From an uncultured Propionivibrio sp. (lineage in GTDB: Bacteria; Pseudomonadota; Gammaproteobacteria; Burkholderiales; Rhodocyclaceae), in NCBI RefSeq assembly GCF_963666255.1, contig NZ_OY762656.1, positions 930,001-994,000 on the forward strand: a DNA stretch of 64,000 nt. Direction: 5' to 3'. The notes below the pieces were generated by a model. That model did not search any database and was not told the origin of the DNA. It saw only the letters and a list, made by a program, of their open reading frames with translations. Positions 18,604-26,972 of this stretch are shown here, piece by piece; the first letter of the stretch is position 1, and the number at the start of each line of letters is the position of its first letter. The translations under genes were made by a program, and so were the position numbers.

Positions 18604-19068
18604 ATGTTCGAAAACCGCTTCAAATCGCTGACCATTCCGCGTTTCTCGCTGCCCGCTTTTGTCGCCACCGTCGGCAACAAGCTGCCGCAATGGCCGCACG
18701 CGCTGGCGCTGACCGCCGGACTCAACGCCGTCGTCAAGATGAAGCTGCTGGCAGAAGACAGCCTGAACCTGCTCGAAGGCCGGACTTTCCTGATCGACGT
18801 CCTCGATACTGGCGGCCGCGCTGCCTTTACCTTCCGTAACGGCCTGTTCCGTCCGCTCTTCAGCGCGCCGGAAACGCCCGATCTCGCTTTCCGCGCCAAC
18901 CTGTCGGCGTTCTTGCAACTCGCCGCACGGCAGGAAGACCCCGACACGCTGTTTTTCAATCGCGAATTGTCGATCGAAGGCGATACCGAACTCGGCCTGA
19001 TCGTCAAAAACATGCTCGACGCGATGGAATGGCCGAGCTTTCCAGGCATGCCGGCGTTCCGCCACTAA
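18604..19068 (+). CDS. ubiT: Ubiquinone anaerobic biosynthesis accessory factor UbiT (SCP2 domain)
   Basis: 154 residues from ATG 18604, which has AAGGAG seven bases upstream; ATG 18598 is in frame but only one base from that site. The SCP2 sterol-carrier domain spans about residues 35-140. UbiT binds isoprenoid quinone intermediates and replaces UbiJ for anaerobic ubiquinone synthesis. It completes the ubiU-ubiV-ubiT operon, the full known set of O2-independent factors. ubiJ is also present (55914-56495). Confidence 0.92.
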   Translation: MFENRFKSLTIPRFSLPAFVATVGNKLPQWPHALALTAGLNAVVKMKLLAEDSLNLLEGRTFLIDVLDTGGRAAFTFRNGLFRPLFSAPETPDLAFRANLSAFLQLAARQEDPDTLFFNRELSIEGDTELGLIVKNMLDAMEWPSFPGMPAFRH

Positions 19069-19077
19069 ACGAATGCT

Positions 19078-19099
19078 GGGCTGAATCTCGGCTCAGCCC
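19078..19099. terminator. Hairpin between convergent ubiT and HNH genes, possible terminator
   Basis: GGGCTGA (19078-19084) pairs with TCAGCCC (19093-19099) across an 8-base loop. It lies in the 36-bp gap between two convergent genes. The following T run is weak, so an intrinsic terminator is only likely, not certain. Confidence 0.35.
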
Positions 19100-19104
19100 G
19101 GCCT

Positions 19105-19488
19105 TTAGTTCTTCCCCTTCGTCAGCAACTCCTTGAGATTGGCAAAGGGCTGCGCGCTGGCGCGATTCTTCGGCGATTTTCCATCGACAACACCAGCCTG
19201 ACGGGCCGCGTCGGCGTCCAGCTCGCGCGCGTGCTCGTTGTCGTGGCAGTAAAGACACAATAACTCCCAGTTGCTGCCGTCCTTCGGATTGTTGTCGTGG
19301 TTGTGGTCGCGGTGATGTACAGTCAGTTGCTGCAAGTTGTCGCGCGTAAATTCGCGAGCGCAGCGGCCGCAAATCCAAGGATACAGTTTCAGCGCCTGCT
19401 CGCGGTAGCCGGCCTCGCGCTGCTGACGCTGGCGCAGCGTGTCGGCAATCATTCTGTCAGTGTGTGCTCGCTTTTCTTCCGGACTCAT
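19105..19488 (-). CDS. yajD: YajD family HNH nuclease
   Basis: 127 residues. The HNH fold is seen as CGRCAREF (first zinc knuckle), then LTVHHRDHNHDNNPKDGSNW with the catalytic HH, and LLCLYCHDNEH (second zinc knuckle). It matches the YajD family of small HNH proteins found widely in Proteobacteria; the biological role is not established. It is convergent with ubiT. Confidence 0.88.
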   Translation of the reverse strand: MSPEEKRAHTDRMIADTLRQRQQREAGYREQALKLYPWICGRCAREFTRDNLQQLTVHHRDHNHDNNPKDGSNWELLCLYCHDNEHARELDADAARQAGVVDGKSPKNRASAQPFANLKELLTKGKN

Positions 19489-19584
19489 GAGTGTCTCCTG
19501 AACGAGCCGCGATTGTACGATGCCGCACGCGGCATGGGATAATCGCCCTTTAACGCATTCCGCCGCACTACGGCATTCCCGGCC

Positions 19585-20502
19585 ATGTCCTCCGCCTCTC
19601 CGATGTTGTACCTCAAATTACTGCTCGTCGCCTTGTTCTGGGGCGGCACCTGGATTGCCGGACGACTGGCCGTTGCCGAAGCGCCGCCGCTGACGGTGGC
19701 GAGTTGGCGCTTTCTGCTGGCGGCGCTGATGCTCGGAGCGCTGTTGCTCAAGCGTGAAGGCATTCCGCGCTGGCGTGCCGCCGAATGGCTGGGACTCGGC
19801 ATTCTCGGGCTGACTGGCGTATTTCTGTACAACCTCTGCTTCCTCAACGCCCTGACTGCAGTCGAAGCCGGACGCGGCGCCCTGGTCGTGGCCTTCATTC
19901 CGGCTCTGATTGCATTGGCCGACTGGCTGCTGTTCCGCGTGCCGATGTCGGGACGCCGCGCGCTCGGCGTCCTCCTGGCCATGAGCGGCTGCCTGCTGGT
20001 CGTCACCCAAGGCGACCCCGGCAGGCTCTTCGCCGGAGGCGGACTCGGACGCGGCGAATGGATGCTGCTCGGCACAGCCCTCTCCTGGACCGCCTACACG
20101 CTGGCCAGCCGCCGTTATTCAGAGCATCTCAGCCCGCTGGCGCTTGCTTTCGGGGGCTGCCTCTGCGGCTGGATCATGCTGACGGTGGCCGCCGTGGCCG
20201 AGGGCAGCCTGTTCGCGCTTGACCGCCTCTCCTGGGTCGGCACTACCAGCATCGTCTTCCTCGGCGTCTTCGGTACCGCCATTGCCTTCACCTGGTATTC
20301 CGAAGGCATTAACCGGATCGGCAGCACACGCGCCGCCGCCTTTATCAATCTTGTCCCGGTATGTGCCGTGCTGCTCGGCGCCCTGCTCCTCGACGAACGA
20401 CTCGGCTCCCGTGTCCTCGCGGGCGGCGCCTGTGTGATTGCCGGCGTCCTGCTGACCAGCCAGTTCAAGTTTTCGTTTCGCTCGAACGGCAAGGACGGTT
20501 AG
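19585..20502 (+). CDS. EamA/DMT-superfamily transporter (RhaT-like exporter)
   Basis: 305 residues with ten predicted helices in two EamA repeats, the standard drug/metabolite transporter layout. The repeat starts are WGGTWIAGRLAVAEAPP (near residue 16) and SWTAYTLASRRYSEHLSPL (near residue 168), and the second repeat contains FINLVPVCAVLLGALLLDE. The substrate cannot be inferred; relatives export amino acids or other small metabolites. It is upstream of the enoyl-CoA hydratase gene by 54 bases. Confidence 0.88.
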   Translation: MSSASPMLYLKLLLVALFWGGTWIAGRLAVAEAPPLTVASWRFLLAALMLGALLLKREGIPRWRAAEWLGLGILGLTGVFLYNLCFLNALTAVEAGRGALVVAFIPALIALADWLLFRVPMSGRRALGVLLAMSGCLLVVTQGDPGRLFAGGGLGRGEWMLLGTALSWTAYTLASRRYSEHLSPLALAFGGCLCGWIMLTVAAVAEGSLFALDRLSWVGTTSIVFLGVFGTAIAFTWYSEGINRIGSTRAAAFINLVPVCAVLLGALLLDERLGSRVLAGGACVIAGVLLTSQFKFSFRSNGKDG

Positions 20503-20556
20503 AATCAACGTCTGATTTGCCATGGCTCAGCCTTGAATTGTCCGCGGAGGAGATTC

Positions 20557-21342
20557 ATGTATCAATCGATCATTACCGAAATCGATGACGGCGTCGGCAT
20601 TCTGACCCTCAACCGGCCGACGCGGCACAACGCGCTCGACGAGACGCTGATCAACGAGATCACTGCCGGCTTGCAGGACCTCGAATCCGATCCGCGTGTC
20701 CATCTCGTCGTCCTCTCCTCAGTCGGCAAGAGCTTCTGCGCCGGCGCCGACATCAGTTGGCTCAAACGCGAAACCAGCAACACGCTTGAGGAAAACCTGC
20801 GCGATGCCCGCAATCTCGGGCGTCTGATGACGACACTGAACAACCTGCGCAAGCCGACGATCGGGCGAGTTCAGGGCCCCACCTTCGGCAGCGGCGTCGG
20901 CCTTGTCGCCTGCTGCGACATCGCGATCGCCACCTACGACGCCCAGTTCGCGCTCAGCGACGTCAAGCTGGGCATCATCCCGGCGGTCGTCAGCCCCTTC
21001 ATCATGGCCGCCGTCGGGGAACGCTTCGTTCGTCGTTACACACTTTCCGCCGAACGCTTCTCGGCGGCAGAGGCCTACCGGATCGGTCTCGTTCATGAAG
21101 TCGTGCCGGACGAAACCGAACTCGATCAGGCGCTGATCGAAATCGTCGACAGCCTGCTCAAGAACGGTCCGCAGGCGATGGCGGAATGTAAATCGCTGTT
21201 GCGCGACCTGTCGGCGCGTCCGATCGACGATGACATCATTGAAGAAGCCGCGCAGCGAATGGCGCGCGTCCGCTCCAGCGCCGAGGGGCGCGAAGGGCTT
21301 ACCGCGTTCATCGAAAAGCGCAAACCGAACTGGATCGCCTGA
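20557..21342 (+). CDS. Enoyl-CoA hydratase/isomerase (methylglutaconyl-CoA hydratase-like)
   Basis: 261 residues, crotonase fold. The start ATG 20557 has GGAGGAG upstream; an in-frame ATG at 20533 is rejected. Oxyanion-hole segments are FCAGADISWLKR (near residue 65) and GPTFGSGVGLVACCD (near 108). The following FALSDVKLGIIPAVVSPF resembles LiuC-type 3-methylglutaconyl-CoA hydratases of leucine and terpenoid breakdown. No other leucine-degradation genes are nearby, so the substrate stays open. Confidence 0.88.
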   Translation: MYQSIITEIDDGVGILTLNRPTRHNALDETLINEITAGLQDLESDPRVHLVVLSSVGKSFCAGADISWLKRETSNTLEENLRDARNLGRLMTTLNNLRKPTIGRVQGPTFGSGVGLVACCDIAIATYDAQFALSDVKLGIIPAVVSPFIMAAVGERFVRRYTLSAERFSAAEAYRIGLVHEVVPDETELDQALIEIVDSLLKNGPQAMAECKSLLRDLSARPIDDDIIEEAAQRMARVRSSAEGREGLTAFIEKRKPNWIA

Positions 21343-21384
21343 AAAGGGTCCAAAGGTTTCCCGTTAAACCTGGACCCTTTGCCA

Positions 21385-21576
21385 ATGACTTCCCGATCGA
21401 TGCGCAACACCGTCCCCTCGCCTTGCACCGACCGTTGTTCGCTTGATCCGCAAACCGAGATATGTCGCGGTTGTGGGCGGCATCTCGACGAGATCAGCGC
21501 TTGGGCGACTGCCACCGAGGCCGAGCGCCTGGAAATTGTTGCGCGCGCTCAAGAGCGCAGAAAGGCGTTGTCATGA
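21385..21576 (+). CDS. DUF1289 small cysteine-rich protein (first of a tandem pair)
   Basis: 63 residues. The DUF1289 motif is seen as PCTDRCSLDPQTEICRGCGR, four cysteines arranged CxxxC...CxxC, followed by the typical LDEISAWATATEAER tail. DUF1289 proteins are small, probably metal-binding proteins of unknown role (YdhL-like in E. coli). Its stop overlaps the ATG of a second DUF1289 gene by four bases. Confidence 0.8.
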   Translation: MTSRSMRNTVPSPCTDRCSLDPQTEICRGCGRHLDEISAWATATEAERLEIVARAQERRKALS

Positions 21577-21740
21577 CCGAAGACTGGCGTGAAGACCCCT
21601 ATCCGTGCGTCGGTATCTGTCAGCCCGGACCGGATGGTTTGTGTCGGGGTTGCGGGCGCCCGTGGGACGATTCCGACCTCGGCGCCGCGATACCGGCGCC
21701 GGCAACGCAAACGCTACCGGCCGAACACGAACGGCAATGA
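21573..21740 (+). CDS. DUF1289 small cysteine-rich protein (second of a tandem pair)
   Basis: 55 residues. It has the four-cysteine DUF1289 core PYPCVGICQPGPDGLCRGCG and a short Pro/Ala-rich tail. It overlaps the preceding DUF1289 gene (ATGA), so the two are translationally coupled. The cores are similar but not identical, which suggests an old duplication. Too small for most automatic gene callers. Confidence 0.75.
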   Translation: MTEDWREDPYPCVGICQPGPDGLCRGCGRPWDDSDLGAAIPAPATQTLPAEHERQ

Positions 21741-21783
21741 CCCGGTCAGCCGCCCCCACGCCGCGCCGGCGTGGGCAATACGG

Positions 21784-22974
21784 CTAAACGGCGACCGGCC
21801 TCAGGAAATCCTCGACCAGCGCCACCCAGTAACGGATGCCAATCGGCAGGATATCGTCGTTGAAGTCGTAGTGAGGGTTGTGCAACGTACAGGGGCCGGC
21901 ACCTCCGTCAACGTCGGCACCGTTACCGAGCCACACATAGCATCCCGGCTTTTCGCGCAGCATGTAGGCGAAGTCTTCCGCCCCCATCGACGGCAATTCA
22001 CCGGTACGGACCTTTTCCTCGCCCACCACACGCGCCGCGACACGCTGGCAAAGTTCAGCTTCATCGCGATGGTTGATGGTTGGCGGATAGCGCTGGTCGA
22101 AGCGTAAGGACAGGGTCGCACCAAAAGTCTGACCGATCCCGCTGCAGAGCGTCGCCATGCTGCGCTCGATACGCTGCTGGATTTCCGGCCGGAAACTACG
22201 GATTGTGCCGCGCAGCAAGACTTCGTCGGGGATAACGTTGAAGGCTTCGCCGCCGTGAATCTGGGTGACGCTGACCACCGCCGGGTCGCAGGGATGGGTT
22301 TCTCGCGACACGATGGTTTGCAGGGCCAGAACCAGATGACTCGCCGCAACCACCGCGTCGATGCCCTGATGTGGCATGCCGGCGTGACAGCCTTTGCCGC
22401 GGACGGTGATTTCGAAACAGCAAGTGCCAGCCATGACCGGCCCTGGCATGACCGCCATTTCGCCGACCGGGATGCCGGGCCAGTTGTGCAGACCGAACAC
22501 CGCATCCATCGGAAACTGGTCGAACAGGCCTTCCTTGACCATCACCAGAGCGCCACCTTCCGACTCCTCGGCTGGCTGGAAAATGAAATACACGGTCCCG
22601 TCAAAATCGATGGCATCCCGATGCAGACTCAGATAACGCGCCGCCCCCAGGAGCATCGCCGTATGGCCATCGTGACCACAGGCGTGCATGCATCCGGCGT
22701 GCGTCGAGCGATGCGCGAAATCGTTTTTCTCGGCCACCGGCAGCGCATCCATGTCGGCGCGCAAACCGATCGCACGCGCACTGCTTCCTTTCCGCAACAC
22801 CCCCACCACCCCCGTTCCAGCCAGACCGCGATGGATCTCAATGCCGCAGCCCGATAGTTCGCGCGCGACAAGGTCGGCGGTACGGTGCTCTTTGAAGGAC
22901 AACTCGGGGTGGGCATGCAGATCGCGACGGATGGCCACGATATCGGAAATGAAAGGCAGGTCTTGCTGGCTCAT
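21784..22974 (-). CDS. M20D family amidohydrolase / peptidase (IAA-amino acid hydrolase-like)
   Basis: 396 residues from ATG 22974; a longer in-frame reading to 23115 would overlap the rapZ start and is rejected. The M20 metal ligands are in the HACGHDGHTAMLLGAARYL segment, the catalytic glutamate in PAEESEGG, and the C-terminal ligand region in MGAEDFAYML. The family hydrolyses N-acyl or amide bonds (hippurate, indole-acetyl amino acids, aminobenzoyl-glutamate). Exact substrate unknown. It is divergent from rapZ. Confidence 0.9.
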   Translation of the reverse strand: MSQQDLPFISDIVAIRRDLHAHPELSFKEHRTADLVARELSGCGIEIHRGLAGTGVVGVLRKGSSARAIGLRADMDALPVAEKNDFAHRSTHAGCMHACGHDGHTAMLLGAARYLSLHRDAIDFDGTVYFIFQPAEESEGGALVMVKEGLFDQFPMDAVFGLHNWPGIPVGEMAVMPGPVMAGTCCFEITVRGKGCHAGMPHQGIDAVVAASHLVLALQTIVSRETHPCDPAVVSVTQIHGGEAFNVIPDEVLLRGTIRSFRPEIQQRIERSMATLCSGIGQTFGATLSLRFDQRYPPTINHRDEAELCQRVAARVVGEEKVRTGELPSMGAEDFAYMLREKPGCYVWLGNGADVDGGAGPCTLHNPHYDFNDDILPIGIRYWVALVEDFLRPVAV

Positions 22975-23044
22975 AGTAGCAACCGAGAATGCAGAACAGT
23001 TAGTGTAGTCCAGGCCGGCTTGCCCGTACACGGAGGCTTCCGCT

Positions 23045-23917
23045 ATGCTGACGCCCATGCATATCGTCATTATCAGCGGCCTGTCCGGATCGGGAAAGTC
23101 GATCGCCCTCAACATGCTTGAGGACGCTGCCTACTACTGTGTGGACAATCTGCCCTCGCCTTTGTTGCAGTCGCTGGTCGACCATCTTGTCGCCCAGGGC
23201 TGCGAACGCCTCGCGGTTGCCATCGACAGCCGCGGCGGAGACAGCATTGCTACCCTGCCGCAGCAACTCGACCGGCTGCGCCGGGACCGTCACGACTTGC
23301 ATTTCCTGTTCCTCGACGCAAAGAGCGACACCTTGCTCAAGCGCTATTCCGAAACCCGGCGTCGTCACCCGCTCGCCAGCAGCACCTCGACGCTGGCCGA
23401 GGCAATTGCCGAGGAACGGCAAAGACTGACCAGTTTGTCGGGCCTCGGGCACCACATCGATACCAGCGAACTCAAGCCCAATGCCCTGCGCGAATGGGTG
23501 CGGCAATTCGTCCTGCTTGATGCGGGGCCACAGCTGACACTGTTGTTCGAGTCTTTCGGTTTCAAGCACGGCGTGCCACTCGACGCCGAACTCGTGTTCG
23601 ACGTACGTTGCCTGCCTAATCCGCATTACGAACCCGCGCTTCGTCCGCTCACCGGACGCGATGATGCGGTCGTCGCCTTTCTCGAGGCCACCCCCGAAGT
23701 CTCCCGCATGCGCGAGGACATCGCCGGTTTCGTCGATCGCTGGCTGCCCTGCTACATCCGCGACAACCGCAGTTACCTGACAGTCGGCATTGGCTGTACC
23801 GGTGGGCAGCATCGCTCGGTGTATTTCGCCGAGTGGCTGGCCCGGCATTTCCAGGACAAGGCGCACGTCCTCGTCCGTCACCGGGAACTGGCGCCGGCAT
23901 ATCCACTCCCGCAATGA
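23045..23917 (+). CDS. rapZ: RNase adapter protein RapZ (nucleotide-binding, YvcJ family)
   Basis: 290 residues. Walker A is GLSGSGKS (residues 12-19), and the N-terminal half holds [15 protein letters not shown]. The C-terminal domain has the family motif [13 protein letters not shown]. In enterobacteria RapZ guides RNase E to the GlmZ sRNA and so controls GlmS and amino-sugar supply. GGAGG eight bases before ATG 23045 supports that start over ATG 23057. The stop overlaps the next start (ATGA at 23914). In many Betaproteobacteria rapZ sits by PTS or hprK genes; here it precedes a NusG-II protein. Confidence 0.93.
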   Translation: MLTPMHIVIISGLSGSGKSIALNMLEDAAYYCVDNLPSPLLQSLVDHLVAQGCERLAVAIDSRGGDSIATLPQQLDRLRRDRHDLHFLFLDAKSDTLLKRYSETRRRHPLASSTSTLAEAIAEERQRLTSLSGLGHHIDTSELKPNALREWVRQFVLLDAGPQLTLLFESFGFKHGVPLDAELVFDVRCLPNPHYEPALRPLTGRDDAVVAFLEATPEVSRMREDIAGFVDRWLPCYIRDNRSYLTVGIGCTGGQHRSVYFAEWLARHFQDKAHVLVRHRELAPAYPLPQ

Positions 23918-24288
23918 ACTGGTTGCGGCTCTTCCGTCCTGGCGACTGGCTCCTCGCCCTGCTTGCCGTCGTCGTCTGCATCGCGATCGTTCCCTTTGCC
24001 TGGCAGCACGGCAACGGCGAGCGCGCGATCGTGCGCCGTGGCGGCGAGGTCGTCGCCGAACTCGATTTGTCGCGCAACCAGCGGATCAATGTGGCCGGTC
24101 CGATCGGCATTACCGTTGTCGCCGTTGACCAGGGCCGTGTACGCGTCGCCGCCGACCCCGGCAGCCATCAATACTGCGTTCGCCAGGGATGGCTGAAACG
24201 CGCCGGCGAAGTCGCCATTTGCGCCCCCAACCAGGTCAGCGTCCAGGTCGAAGGACGCAACAAAGCCTATGACTCGCTCAGTTACTAA
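23914..24288 (+). CDS. NusG domain II-containing membrane-anchored protein
   Basis: 124 residues starting at ATG 23914, overlapping the rapZ stop. One membrane helix (about residues 12-32) is followed by an exported small beta domain of the NusG domain-II type, with [16 protein letters not shown] and a C-terminal [20 protein letters not shown] segment holding two cysteines. The family is usually found beside a Gx-type membrane protein, as here, and often near ApbE/Rnf or flavin-related genes. Function not established. Confidence 0.85.
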   Translation: MNWLRLFRPGDWLLALLAVVVCIAIVPFAWQHGNGERAIVRRGGEVVAELDLSRNQRINVAGPIGITVVAVDQGRVRVAADPGSHQYCVRQGWLKRAGEVAICAPNQVSVQVEGRNKAYDSLSY

Positions 24289-24811
24289 TCTGACCACCAC
24301 GCCGGAAGATCACCGCATCGCCCGCCTGGCCGCCGCGGCGATCGGGCTCTCGCTCGTCGACGCCGCCATTCCGATGCCGCTGCCCGGCATCAAGCCCGGG
24401 CTTGCCAACATCGTCACGCTGATCGTCATCGCCCGGCACGGCTGGGGCGCCGCGGTCTGGGTCTGCCTCTTGCGCGTCATCGCCGGTGGATTATTGCTTG
24501 GACAATTCCTTTCGCCGGGTTTTTTCATGAGCCTGACCGGCGCCCTGTTCAGTCTCGCCGTGCTCGCCATCGCGTCACACCTGCCCAAACGTTGGTTCGG
24601 ACCCATCAGTTGGAGCCTTTTCGCCTCCTTTGCCCATATCGGCGGACAACTACTGCTCGCCCGTCTCTGGCTGATTCCGCATGATGGCCTCTATTACCTC
24701 GTGCCATTCTTCACCGCGGCAGCGACACTCTTCGGTATCATCAATGGGTTGATCGCTGCCCGGCTCATTGCCGAACACCCATCTTTCTCGACACGGGACC
24801 CCCATGGCTAA
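24269..24811 (+). CDS. Gx transporter family membrane protein (heptaprenyl diphosphate synthase component I-like)
   Basis: 180 residues with about five helices, matching the PF07456-type family, whose old name does not imply prenyl-synthase activity in all members. Landmarks are the proline/glycine segment [20 protein letters not shown] near residue 35 and the GLLLGQFLSPGFFMSLTGAL segment near residue 75, recalling ECF S-components. It overlaps the NusG-II gene by 20 bases, and its 3' end overlaps ubiX. Transport substrate unknown. Confidence 0.85.
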   Translation: MTRSVTNLTTTPEDHRIARLAAAAIGLSLVDAAIPMPLPGIKPGLANIVTLIVIARHGWGAAVWVCLLRVIAGGLLLGQFLSPGFFMSLTGALFSLAVLAIASHLPKRWFGPISWSLFASFAHIGGQLLLARLWLIPHDGLYYLVPFFTAAATLFGIINGLIAARLIAEHPSFSTRDPHG

Positions 24812-25436
24812 AACAGTCTGCCTTGCCTTCACCGGCGCGTCCGGGATGCCCTATGGCCTGCGTCTGCTCGAATGTCTGTTGCAGCAAGGCTGTCACGTTC
24901 AGCTCCTGTATTCCCAAGTCGCGCAAATCGTCGCCCGTCAGGAAATGTCACTCGAACTTCCGGTACGCCCAAAGGAAACGCAGGCATTCCTGCGCGAGCG
25001 CTTCGCGTCGGCGCCCGGCACTCTGGAAGTTTTCGGCCGCGAAGAGTGGTTCGCCCCGGTCGCCAGCGGCTCCAACCCGCCTGATGCGATGATCGTCTGC
25101 CCCTGTACCATGGGAACGCTCGCCGCCATCGCGCAAGGCCTCGCCAGCAACCTCATCGAGCGTGCCGCCGACGTCGCACTGAAGGAGGGACGCCGGTTGA
25201 TTTTGGTTCCCCGTGAAACACCATTGTCGGTCATCCACCTCGAAAACATGTTGCGCCTCGCCCGGGTTGGTGCGGTAATCCTGCCGCCAGCGCCTGGTTT
25301 CTATCACCACCCGAAGTCGATCGACGATCTCGTTGATTTTGTCGTCGCGCGTGTTCTCGATCAGGTCGGTATCGACCACACGCTGATGGCGCGCTGGGGC
25401 GCCGACACGAATCCCGGCGCCGAGGACGTGCGCTGA
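24804..25436 (+). CDS. ubiX: Flavin prenyltransferase UbiX
   Basis: 210 residues. UbiX joins dimethylallyl phosphate to FMN to make prenylated FMN, the cofactor of the UbiD decarboxylase in ubiquinone synthesis. Landmarks are FTGASGMPYGLRLLE (FMN phosphate site), then CPCTMGTLAAIAQGLASNLI and the RETPLSVIHLENM segment typical of UbiX. It overlaps the preceding membrane gene by eight bases. ubiD itself is not in the window. Confidence 0.94.
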   Translation: MAKTVCLAFTGASGMPYGLRLLECLLQQGCHVQLLYSQVAQIVARQEMSLELPVRPKETQAFLRERFASAPGTLEVFGREEWFAPVASGSNPPDAMIVCPCTMGTLAAIAQGLASNLIERAADVALKEGRRLILVPRETPLSVIHLENMLRLARVGAVILPPAPGFYHHPKSIDDLVDFVVARVLDQVGIDHTLMARWGADTNPGAEDVR

Positions 25437-25451
25437 ACAACGGACGCCACC

Positions 25452-25796
25452 ATGTTTCCTTTCTGTATCTTTCTCAACCTCGTCAGCGCCTTGTCCATAA
25501 GCGCTCACTTCGTCAGAACCGGTCACCTGACTGTAGCACTCGTCTGCCTGCTGGTCCCGACACTCTTTTTCCGGCGACGCCGTAGCAGTCTCTGGGGCTT
25601 GCAGTTGTTCGCCTACCTGGCGGCGATCGTGTGGATGCACACCGGCGCGCAGATCATCGCGATGCGTCTTTCGGTCGGACAACCATGGACCAAGGCCGCC
25701 ATCATTCTCGGTGTCGTTTCGTTGCTGGCAATTCTCGCCGGAGCCTTGCTCAACCACCCGGCACTCCGCGCCCGCTATCCGCGTTCGCGCGGCTGA
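25452..25796 (+). CDS. Small membrane protein of unknown function
   Basis: 114 residues with three to four hydrophobic segments (about residues 1-15, 25-40, 48-70 and 80-100), a FFRRRRSS basic loop between helices 2 and 3, and a basic C-terminus. No family recognised. It follows ubiX by 15 bases and is convergent with the YgbA-like gene. Confidence 0.65.
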   Translation: MFPFCIFLNLVSALSISAHFVRTGHLTVALVCLLVPTLFFRRRRSSLWGLQLFAYLAAIVWMHTGAQIIAMRLSVGQPWTKAAIILGVVSLLAILAGALLNHPALRARYPRSRG

Positions 25797-25818
25797 GACA
25801 CGCTCGGTCGACGCGACA

Positions 25819-26205
25819 TCAAGCGTTGGTTGTCGGGTCCGTCTCGCGCGCTTTCTTTTCTGGTAGCGACGGTGTTGGGCGACGGCCGTCGATCAGATGG
25901 CGAATGCCCATGATGGGATGATGCCGCAGCATCCGGGGACCGGCCCAGCGCATGACCACCCGCACCTGCTCGCGTCGGGCCGCTGCGTAGCAATGAACCA
26001 GGCATTTGTTGCAGGTCGGTTTTGCATCGCCGAAGGGACAACGATGCAAACGCCGTTCGGCATAGTCGAGCAAATCGCTGCAGGCGCTGCAGAGCGCGTC
26101 CTGCGTGTCGTGGTGCGCCCGGCAATAGAGACGCAGCATCGCCGCAATCGTCTTCAGTTCGCGCGCGCGCCGGATGAAACGCTTGTCTGTCCTGAATCCG
26201 GTCAT
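25819..26205 (-). CDS. ygbA: Nitrous oxide-stimulated promoter family protein (YgbA-like)
   Basis: 128 residues, cysteine- and arginine-rich. The family core is visible as RCPFGDAKPTCNKCLVHCY, four cysteines in the order C-x8-C-x2-C-x3-C, followed by REQVRVVMRWAGPRML. In E. coli ygbA is under the NO-sensing repressor NsrR and helps growth under nitric-oxide stress. It is the last gene of the rpmH run; its ATG overlaps the TSUP stop by four bases. No separate NsrR-type site was found upstream because it lies inside the permease gene. Confidence 0.85.
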   Translation of the reverse strand: MTGFRTDKRFIRRARELKTIAAMLRLYCRAHHDTQDALCSACSDLLDYAERRLHRCPFGDAKPTCNKCLVHCYAAARREQVRVVMRWAGPRMLRHHPIMGIRHLIDGRRPTPSLPEKKARETDPTTNA

Positions 26206-26969
26206 GCAAAGGTATCCCCGGCGAATTTCAGGATCAGGGCACTGACGACGCCGAGAAAAACGCGACGCACGAATCCGCTGCCGTGGCGCAGCGCAAGATG
26301 GGCGCCCAGGAAAGAACCGAGCACGTTGGCGACGGCCATAACCACCGCTGCGGCCGGCAGGTAAAAGCCATTGGGCAGAAAATAACCGATGGCGGCGACA
26401 TTGGTGGCGATATTCACCACTTTGGCTGCCGCCGACGCGTGCAGGAAGTCAAAGCCGAAAAAACGAATGAACAGGAAAATCAGGAAACTACCGGCGCCCG
26501 GACCGAAAAAGCCGTCGTAAAACCCGATCGCAGCGCCCAGCAACAAGGCATAGAAAAACTCCCGCGCACCGCCGTGCTGCGGCCGGTGAACCGACCCAAA
26601 GTCCTTGCGCCAGAAGGTATAGATCGCCGAAGCGATCAACAGGATCAGGATCATCGGGCGCAGGAGATCGCGCGGCAACCAGGCCACCGACATGGCACCG
26701 ATGTAGGAAAAAACGAAGGCGGCGGCCGCCGCCGACAGGGTCGCCCGCCAGGGCATATTGACACGGCGGATGTAGCGATACGCGGCATTAGACGTGCCAA
26801 AGACGCTGGCAATCTTGTTTGTGCCGAACAAGGTCGCGGGTACTTCCCGAGGCAATATCGAGAACAACGCCGGCAGCTGAATCAGGCCACCACCGCCCAC
26901 GACCGCATCGATGAATCCGGCAAACAGCGCGGCAATTCCCAACATCGCCAGCGGCAAGGTTTCAATCAT
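26202..26969 (-). CDS. TSUP/TauE-SafE family sulfite or organic-anion permease
   Basis: 255 residues with about seven to eight helices in two repeats. The first repeat holds AGFIDAVVGGGGLIQLPALF (near residue 18) and the second GFYDGFFGPGAGSFLIFLF (near residue 153), the paired glycine-rich signatures of the family. Members move sulfite, sulfoacetate or other anions. It lies three bases after mnmE and overlaps the YgbA-like gene, so it is probably co-transcribed with the rpmH operon. Confidence 0.9.
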   Translation of the reverse strand: MIETLPLAMLGIAALFAGFIDAVVGGGGLIQLPALFSILPREVPATLFGTNKIASVFGTSNAAYRYIRRVNMPWRATLSAAAAAFVFSYIGAMSVAWLPRDLLRPMILILLIASAIYTFWRKDFGSVHRPQHGGAREFFYALLLGAAIGFYDGFFGPGAGSFLIFLFIRFFGFDFLHASAAAKVVNIATNVAAIGYFLPNGFYLPAAAVVMAVANVLGSFLGAHLALRHGSGFVRRVFLGVVSALILKFAGDTFA

Positions 26970-26972
26970 TCC

